NCBI RefSeq assembly: GCF_001612725.1
Contig: NZ_BDAZ01000004.1
Location: 186,001 to 250,000 of the forward strand
Source: Nocardia anaemiae NBRC 100462
Lineage (GTDB): Bacteria > Actinomycetota > Actinomycetes > Mycobacteriales > Mycobacteriaceae
DNA length: 64,000 nt
Direction of reading: 5' to 3'
Below are positions 59,078 to 64,000 of this stretch, one piece after another (position 1 is the first letter of the stretch; every line of letters begins with the position of its first letter). The translations under genes were made by a program, and so were the position numbers. Under the pieces are notes generated by a model. That model had not been told where the DNA came from and ran no database searches. It saw only the letters and a program-made list of their open reading frames with translations.

Positions 59078-60496
59078 TTACGGTGCGATCAGGGCCTGGA
59101 TGTCGGGCAGGTTGCCGATCCGCTGGGTCGCGGGGCGGCCGGGGCCGTCGACTTGGGGGGAACCGGTTGCGCGGAGTCGCGCCCGTACCTCGGTTGGTGT
59201 TTTGCGTCCGGTGGCCGCGGCGGCCAACCCTTGGTAGCTGGCTATGGAGCCGACGACGATCGGTGATGCGCTGGAGGTTCCGCTGAAAGTGTCTGTGTAC
59301 CAGTAGTCTTCGTCGGTGCCGCCCTGCAGGTCACCGTAACCGGTGGTGGTGACCTCGAGTCCCCAGCCCTGTGCGTCGACACGGGAGCCGTAGTTGGAGA
59401 AGGCGAGTCGCGAGCGGGTTGGTCCGTGGTCGCGGCCGTGGAATCCGGGTGGTGGGGCGCCCGCGCCGACCAGGATGGCTCCGGAGTCGGCGGCGCCGCC
59501 GCGGAACGGGTTGCGCCACGAGGTCGGGAATTCCGCTGGTCGGGTGTCGTATAGGGCGCTGTCGAGGTCTTCGGAACCGTTACCTGCGGCGCCGACCACG
59601 ATGACGCCGCGTCCGACCGCGTAGCGGATCGCGGCCCAGTCGTCGGGCCACCATTCGATCGCGATGTATCCGGCTTGGTCTTCACGGTTTTGGAAGTTGT
59701 GGCGCGGTCCGGGCCGGTGCAGTTCGAGCAGGATGATGTCGCCTGCGCTGAGCGCGTCGGCAGCGGTTCGGATGGCGGCCGCGGACCCGGCGTCGAATAC
59801 CGAGACCGCGCGGATGGCGGCATCGGCGGCAATCCCGGTGATACCGAAGGTGTTCGCATCACCGCTGATCTCCCCCGCCACCGCCGTGCCGTGATTGCGC
59901 CAGCCCGCATCCGTCGACGGCGCACCGCCGATCACACCACCCTGGTTCGCCAGCAGGTCTTCGTGGGTGAATCGCCACGCGCCCTCCACGTCCACGATGC
60001 GCACGCCCGCGCCGCGACCACCGGGTTGGGTCCAGGCCCAGCGTGCGTTCACACCTTGCGGCGCGGCGTCCAGATAACCCTGCCGGGCTTCGAAATTAGG
60101 GGTGACGGGTGGTGCCTCTGCCAGCCGACGGGCCGCGATATCGGCCAGTACGACCGGTGGCGCGATCGGCGGTTCCGCGGGCGGTTTCACATAGGCCGCT
60201 TCGACCGCGTCATCGGCACGCAATCGGTCCGCGACTGCGTCGAGTTCGTCCCTGACTCCGCGCACCGCGAAATAATTCAGATATTCCGCACCCACATCCT
60301 CTCGAGCGGTGCCCGCGATCCGCTGTGGCAGCCGATTGGGTGGCCCGAAGATACGTACCGGCGCACCGCCTTCCGGCAGCAGTTCGACCAGTCGCGATTG
60401 CGCCGCGAGACTCTCGCGCACCACATCGGGATCGATACCCGCCCGGGCACCGTGGGTGACGACGATCAGTTCCGAACCACTATCGGTGCGTGCCAT
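59078..60496 (-). CDS. S8-family subtilisin-like serine protease without signal peptide
   Basis: This 472-aa protein has an N-terminal region of about 150 residues resembling a pro- or interaction domain, then a subtilase domain. Catalytic residues appear as Asp in VRIVDVEGAWRFTHEDL, His in WRNHGTAVAGEISG and Ser in FSGTSSASPIVVGSIAS. The oxyanion Asn lies in VVGAAGNGSEDLD. The Asp motif is DVEG rather than the common DTG. The N-terminus (MARTDSGSELIVVTHGARAG) shows no secretion signal, so it is either cytoplasmic or exported by another route. Substrate unknown. Confidence 0.9.
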   Translation of the reverse strand: MARTDSGSELIVVTHGARAGIDPDVVRESLAAQSRLVELLPEGGAPVRIFGPPNRLPQRIAGTAREDVGAEYLNYFAVRGVRDELDAVADRLRADDAVEAAYVKPPAEPPIAPPVVLADIAARRLAEAPPVTPNFEARQGYLDAAPQGVNARWAWTQPGGRGAGVRIVDVEGAWRFTHEDLLANQGGVIGGAPSTDAGWRNHGTAVAGEISGDANTFGITGIAADAAIRAVSVFDAGSAAAIRTAADALSAGDIILLELHRPGPRHNFQNREDQAGYIAIEWWPDDWAAIRYAVGRGVIVVGAAGNGSEDLDSALYDTRPAEFPTSWRNPFRGGAADSGAILVGAGAPPPGFHGRDHGPTRSRLAFSNYGSRVDAQGWGLEVTTTGYGDLQGGTDEDYWYTDTFSGTSSASPIVVGSIASYQGLAAAATGRKTPTEVRARLRATGSPQVDGPGRPATQRIGNLPDIQALIAP

Positions 60497-60565
60497 GACC
60501 GACAGTTAACCCGTCTCGTGATCATCGCGCCAGCGTGATCGAAGCCAACTCGGGTGTGCGCCAGT

Positions 60566-61162
60566 TCAGTTCGGCGCCGCCGGGATGCGCGCGGTCGGCG
60601 CGACCGGGTCGACCGCACCGTGTCCGCGCGCGACGGTGAGAATTTCCAGCATGCCGATCACGATCGCGCAGCCACCGGCCGCCATGCCGAGTACGTTCAG
60701 CGAGTCGAACGGTAGGGCGATCATGATGAATCCCACCATCATGGTCAGCAGCCCGAATATCTCTTGCCAGCCACCCTCGGGCAATCCGTCGGCCCAGACC
60801 GCAACGGTCGCCTGCGCGATCCCGCGCACGGCCCAGCCCAGGCCGAGCCACACCGCGAGCAGCAGGATCGAATCCGCGCTGTGGAACGCCATCACGGCCA
60901 ACGCCACCGAGACGACGCCGCTGAATAATACGAACATCCGCAGCGCTGCCCCCAACCGGGCACCCATCGCGATGATCAGCTGTATCGCAGCGCTCAAGAG
61001 TAGATAGAGGCCGAACAACAACTCCGCCATCGGCTCGGTCTTGTCCGGCCACACGGCGATCAGCACTCCGAGAACCACGGAGCCGATACCTGCGACCAAT
61101 ACTGCCAACCGCGCGCCGTCGGCAAGCGAACCCCCACGACCCGCACTCTCGTTTTCGGGCAT
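60566..61162 (-). CDS. HdeD/DUF308-family membrane protein
   Basis: ATG 61162, close to GGAG, gives 198 aa. Six hydrophobic helices in three pairs are visible (for example LAVLVAGIGSVVLGVLIAVW and MAELLFGLYLLLSAAIQLII), with WLGLGWAVRGIAQATVAVW in the middle. This is the DUF308/HdeD pattern of acid-stress membrane proteins, whose activity is unknown. The ends are short and polar. Confidence 0.88.
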   Translation of the reverse strand: MPENESAGRGGSLADGARLAVLVAGIGSVVLGVLIAVWPDKTEPMAELLFGLYLLLSAAIQLIIAMGARLGAALRMFVLFSGVVSVALAVMAFHSADSILLLAVWLGLGWAVRGIAQATVAVWADGLPEGGWQEIFGLLTMMVGFIMIALPFDSLNVLGMAAGGCAIVIGMLEILTVARGHGAVDPVAPTARIPAAPN

Positions 61163-61224
61163 AGCTCCATAGTATGGCCCGATCATGCGGATAACCGATT
61201 GTTTGCTTTCGGGTCGCGATATTT

Positions 61225-61917
61225 CTACGCCGACTCAGCGTGTCGCGGTGAATTGCGGGTGTGCGCGAGTGCCCCGACCCCGCAGGCGAGGACCGTCCCG
61301 AACACGAGCGTGAGCGGCAGGTGTCGGGCTAGCAGGTTCTCGCCCAACGGGTCTCGCATAAGCAGCCAGCCGGCGACGATCATCACGAACCCCTCGCAGA
61401 GCGCAGCGACCAGCGCAGCCTCGACCGTCGGCCGCCACGCTCGACGGTTCCGCTCGACCAGCCAACCACCGATGCCGAGCAGCGCACAGCCGAACCCGAT
61501 GAGCGACGCGCCGATCGCGGTGCCGAAAGCCACCGTCGGCGAGTCGACGGTTTCGGCGCGAATGTCGTTCCAGCGCACCGCAACCACATCATCGCGCCAG
61601 GACTCGAGTTCGACAGCTGACCCGGGTGTCGCACCGGCGAGGATGGTGTTGTCGGCGGGGAAGTCGAGGTACCGCTCGATGCCGGTGTCGATCTCGAGTC
61701 GGTAGGTCGCCGCCTGCGTCATTCCCCCGTGAACGTCGGTACCGATGACACGGGCGGGATTCAGCGCATGTGCTTCGCGTCGGTAGGCCGCCCGGTCGCC
61801 CGCCGTGCGCGTCATATCGACGACGCCGAGGGCGGTGGCCGCGAACGCGAGCAGCCCGAATCCGAGGAGTAGCCGAGGACGTAGGGCCGTCCAGGACCAC
61901 CACCGCTGCTCGGTCAT
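61225..61917 (-). CDS. DUF3592-like membrane protein
   Basis: ATG 61917 overlaps the stop of the upstream gene by 4 bp and gives 230 aa. A first helix (RLLLGFGLLAFAATALGVVD) is followed by an extracytoplasmic segment of about 100 residues, then three helices near 115-140, 155-175 and 190-215. The layout resembles DUF3592 proteins, though the sequence is divergent. The pairing with a maltokinase-cap-like gene is the main contextual clue. Confidence 0.72.
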   Translation of the reverse strand: MTEQRWWSWTALRPRLLLGFGLLAFAATALGVVDMTRTAGDRAAYRREAHALNPARVIGTDVHGGMTQAATYRLEIDTGIERYLDFPADNTILAGATPGSAVELESWRDDVVAVRWNDIRAETVDSPTVAFGTAIGASLIGFGCALLGIGGWLVERNRRAWRPTVEAALVAALCEGFVMIVAGWLLMRDPLGENLLARHLPLTLVFGTVLACGVGALAHTRNSPRHAESA

Positions 61918-62684
61918 GCGTTGATCGCCAGGACCGCACTGCGGACGGTGGAACCAGTGACGTCCTGCCATGGCATGGTGACTCGGGCGGAGTCCGGCTG
62001 GACCGGAATCGGTTCGTCGGAGCGCCGACTGTCGCCAGATTCGGAGTTCGCCAGTGTCACACCGGAACTCGGTATCTCAGCCGGTGTATCGGGGTGCGGG
62101 CCGTCGGTCGCCGATTCATCGGACGCCACTGTGGAGTTCGGCGCGGCGGCCCGTAAAATCCGTTCGACCCGAATGTTTCGACCACTGCCCACGGCTATAT
62201 CGGTGTGGGTCGGCGCTTCGAGAGCCGAGCCGAATCCCGTTGCGGCGGAAGTGACTTCGCCGGTCGAGACGACTACGGAGGGATCCGGGGTGTCACTCGC
62301 ACTCTGTGCTTGCGGCTGTGCCTGCCCGGCCAGCAGCGCGACGATCTGAGCGACCGCCACAGGATCGCGGGTAGCGTCGTAGATCCAGCGCTGTCCGAGC
62401 ACACCGTGTATCGATGTGCCCACGAGTGCGTCCTCCGCACCGTCGAGTGGTGTGCCGCGGTAGGTCAGCGGCACGTGGTAGGTGATCGGTTCCGGTCCAG
62501 CGCTATCGGTCACCAGCACGAATTCGATGCCGACCGCACCGGCCGGATCGTCGAGCCGGAAGCCTCCGGCCTTGCTCAGCTGCGGTGCCCGCCCGCTGTC
62601 GCGAAACCACGGCCGGGTCGGCAACCAGGCGGTGAGCAGTTCGAGCTTGCTCGGCGACATGGTCGTACGGTGAATAACAGCCAT
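61914..62684 (-). CDS. maltokinase N-terminal cap-like protein
   Basis: This 256-aa protein opens with MAVIHRTTMSPSKLELLTAW, then AGGFRLDDPAGAVGIEFVLV and YHVPLTYRGTPLDGAEDALV, which match the cap domain at the N-terminus of mycobacterial maltokinases and related stand-alone proteins. The kinase domain is absent. After about residue 120 the sequence is polar and low-complexity. It could bind a sugar nucleotide or regulate trehalose/maltose 1-phosphate metabolism, but no such genes are nearby. Coupled to a membrane protein by a 4-bp overlap. Confidence 0.8.
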   Translation of the reverse strand: MAVIHRTTMSPSKLELLTAWLPTRPWFRDSGRAPQLSKAGGFRLDDPAGAVGIEFVLVTDSAGPEPITYHVPLTYRGTPLDGAEDALVGTSIHGVLGQRWIYDATRDPVAVAQIVALLAGQAQPQAQSASDTPDPSVVVSTGEVTSAATGFGSALEAPTHTDIAVGSGRNIRVERILRAAAPNSTVASDESATDGPHPDTPAEIPSSGVTLANSESGDSRRSDEPIPVQPDSARVTMPWQDVTGSTVRSAVLAINA

Positions 62685-62714
62685 GGGACACCCTATCCTT
62701 GCATCCAGCCGCGT

Positions 62715-63887
62715 TCACCGATCAGCGGCCAGCACTGCCGCGAGACCTTCTCGCAAGTCCTTGACGAAGTACTCGGGAACCTCCAGCGACGGGAAATGCC
62801 CACCGGTTTCGGGCGAGTTCCATCGGACGATCTTTCGGTACCGCTGCTGCGCCCAGGGGCGCGGATACTTCTCGATGTCGCGGGGATACATAGTGATTGC
62901 TGACGGGACGTCGACCCGAAGTTCTGGGTCGAGCGAGTTGTGGCTTTCGTAGTAAATGCGGGCCGCCGATGCGCCGGTCCGCGTCAGCCAATACAGGGTG
63001 ACGTCGTCGAGAACTCTGTCTCTGGAAATCGTCTCGAACGGGCTGTCTTCGGTATCGCTCCACTCGGCGAACTTGTCGAGGATCCAGGCAAGAAGCCCGA
63101 CCGGTGAGTCGACGAGCGAGTAGCCGATGGTCTGTGGTCGGGTCGCCTGCTGCTTCGCGTACGCCGCGCGGTGGCGCCAGAAATCGCGGGTTTCCTCGGT
63201 CCATTCGTGCTCGGCAGCCGTCAGCCCGTCCGTTGGCAATCCGGGCGGTGCCTCGGCGAACAATGTGTGGATGCCGAGAACGTGCTCCGGGAACCTGCCG
63301 CCGAGCACCGTGGTGATATTGCCTCCCCAGTCGCCGCCGTGGGCTGCGAACGTGCTGTAGCCGAGCCTTCCCATCAGTTCCACCCATGCGGCCGCGATCT
63401 TTTCGGTGCCCCACCCGGTGGTTGTGGGCTTGTCGCTGTAACCGAAGCCTGGCAGTGATGGAACAACGACGTGGAACGCTGGCGCGTCTGGATCTTTCGG
63501 ATCTGCCAGCTCGTCTACTACATCGATGAATTCGGCAATGCTGCCCGGCCAGCCGTGCGTCAAGATCAGTGGGGTGGCATCTGCGCGCGCGGATCGGCGG
63601 TGCAGGAAGTGGATTCCCAGATCATCAATGGTCGTGCGGAACTGACCGATCCGGTTGAGGCGTGCTTCGAACGACCGCCAGTTGTACCCGGTGCGCCAGT
63701 AGTTCACGACATCGACGAGGTCCGCGAGAGGAACACCTTGTTCCCATCGGCGAGGGTCGGGCGCGTCGCGATAGACCGTCTCGGCTTCCGGTAGCCGCGC
63801 GGCGGCCAGTCTCGCGCGCAGATCGTCGAGGTCAGCGTCAGTTGCGTGGGCTTCGAATGCTTGCACGTCGCTGGTTGGACGGGGCAT
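62715..63887 (-). CDS. epoxide hydrolase, microsomal-type N-terminal domain
   Basis: This 390-aa alpha/beta hydrolase has the N-terminal EHN region (DLDDLRARLAAARLPEAETV, NYWRTGYNWRSFEARLNRIG) of microsomal-type epoxide hydrolases. The oxyanion motif is HGWPGS, the nucleophile Asp is in AHGGDWGGNIT and the His is in ETGGHFPSLEVPE. It likely opens epoxides to diols. A new regulator-like gene starts divergently 104 bp away behind two related operator-like repeats, suggesting induction by substrate. Confidence 0.93.
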   Translation of the reverse strand: MPRPTSDVQAFEAHATDADLDDLRARLAAARLPEAETVYRDAPDPRRWEQGVPLADLVDVVNYWRTGYNWRSFEARLNRIGQFRTTIDDLGIHFLHRRSARADATPLILTHGWPGSIAEFIDVVDELADPKDPDAPAFHVVVPSLPGFGYSDKPTTTGWGTEKIAAAWVELMGRLGYSTFAAHGGDWGGNITTVLGGRFPEHVLGIHTLFAEAPPGLPTDGLTAAEHEWTEETRDFWRHRAAYAKQQATRPQTIGYSLVDSPVGLLAWILDKFAEWSDTEDSPFETISRDRVLDDVTLYWLTRTGASAARIYYESHNSLDPELRVDVPSAITMYPRDIEKYPRPWAQQRYRKIVRWNSPETGGHFPSLEVPEYFVKDLREGLAAVLAADR

Positions 63888-63929
63888 GAGACCTCCTGGT
63901 CATCGTGGAACCGGCTTGAACCGATCGTG

Positions 63930-63946
63930 AACCGTCTAAGACGGTT
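63930..63946. promoter_or_regulatory. operator-like dyad 1 upstream of epoxide hydrolase
   Basis: AACCGTC-TAA-GACGGTT is a perfect 7-bp inverted repeat with a 3-bp spacer, 43 bp upstream of the epoxide hydrolase. A related copy lies at 63972-63988. Confidence 0.75.
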
Positions 63947-63971
63947 CTACCATGCTTCCGCGTCAGTCGGC

Positions 63972-63988
63972 AACCAGCTAAGGTGGTT
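63972..63988. promoter_or_regulatory. operator-like dyad 2 at the divergent gene
   Basis: AACCAGCTAAGGTGGTT matches dyad 1 at 13 of 17 positions and ends 2 bp before the divergent ATG at 63991. Paired sites on both sides fit control of both genes by one dimeric repressor. Confidence 0.6.
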
Positions 63989-63990
63989 CC

Positions 63991-64000
63991 ATGCCTGCTG
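63991..64000 (+). CDS. start of a gene cut by the window edge, probably a regulator
   Basis: ATG CCT GCT is all that is visible. AAGGTGG upstream could be its ribosome site. The flanking operator-like repeats and divergent layout suggest a TetR- or MarR-type regulator of the epoxide hydrolase. Nothing more can be read. Confidence 0.35.

Overview
The window is a stretch of high-GC actinobacterial chromosome. It most likely comes from a mycolic-acid-group genus such as Nocardia. The support is the GTG-rich, 4-bp-overlapping gene arrangement, a furA-katG pair, a TIGR00027-type methyltransferase, a maltokinase-cap-like protein, and a stand-alone receiver gene next to a complete 14-subunit nuo operon, as in Mycobacterium. 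I see no rRNA, tRNA, CRISPR array or intact mobile element. The genus is inferred from gene content, not proven.

Layout. 1-2.1 kb: an AlkZ-like winged-helix protein cut by the window edge, then a BlaI-type repressor with an M56 metalloprotease. 2.1-2.5 kb: two tiny unrecognised frames. 2.7-6.6 kb: a membrane metallophosphoesterase converging on furA-katG. 6.8-13 kb: small accessory genes and regulators. These are an SCO6745-like protein, a frameshifted DUF2871 gene, a DUF4267 protein, a divergent monooxygenase/MarR pair with a clear operator, a three-gene PEBP-hypothetical-SDR operon divergent from a GntR regulator, and an integrase scrap. 13-15.7 kb: two overlapping anchored exported proteins. 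16-20.4 kb: an oxidoreductase, dinB with an SOS box on its start codon, a Uma2 protein and a thiolase.

20.5-26.6 kb is a compact Calvin-cycle cassette: cbbL-cbbS-cbbX-fbp-prk on the minus strand with a divergent cbbR. RuBisCO is the red type, its catalytic motifs are intact, and its activase CbbX is present. 27.8-31.2 kb is a minus-strand operon of an FAD/NAD-binding-like protein, a small membrane protein and an FHA/zinc-ribbon protein. It is divergent from a one-domain receiver with a His in place of the usual Lys. This is the most system-like cassette without a clear described function.

32.2-47.9 kb is nuoA-N for proton-pumping NADH dehydrogenase (complex I). It has a structured leader and ends in a 16-bp-stem terminator. 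NuoH and NuoI lie in one uninterrupted frame, so a fused NuoHI is predicted, although an internal ATG with a Shine-Dalgarno sequence could also make NuoI alone.

47.9-64 kb is accessory DNA: a GNAT acetyltransferase, an SDR, a cupin divergent from a MocR regulator, two paralogous alpha/beta hydrolases around a DUF3887 lipoprotein and a WHG-type TetR regulator with two operators, a DUF418 membrane protein, a membrane-tethered solute-binding-like protein, a subtilase without a signal peptide, an HdeD-like protein, a maltokinase-cap-like pair and an epoxide hydrolase. At the right edge a gene begins behind two related operator-like repeats.
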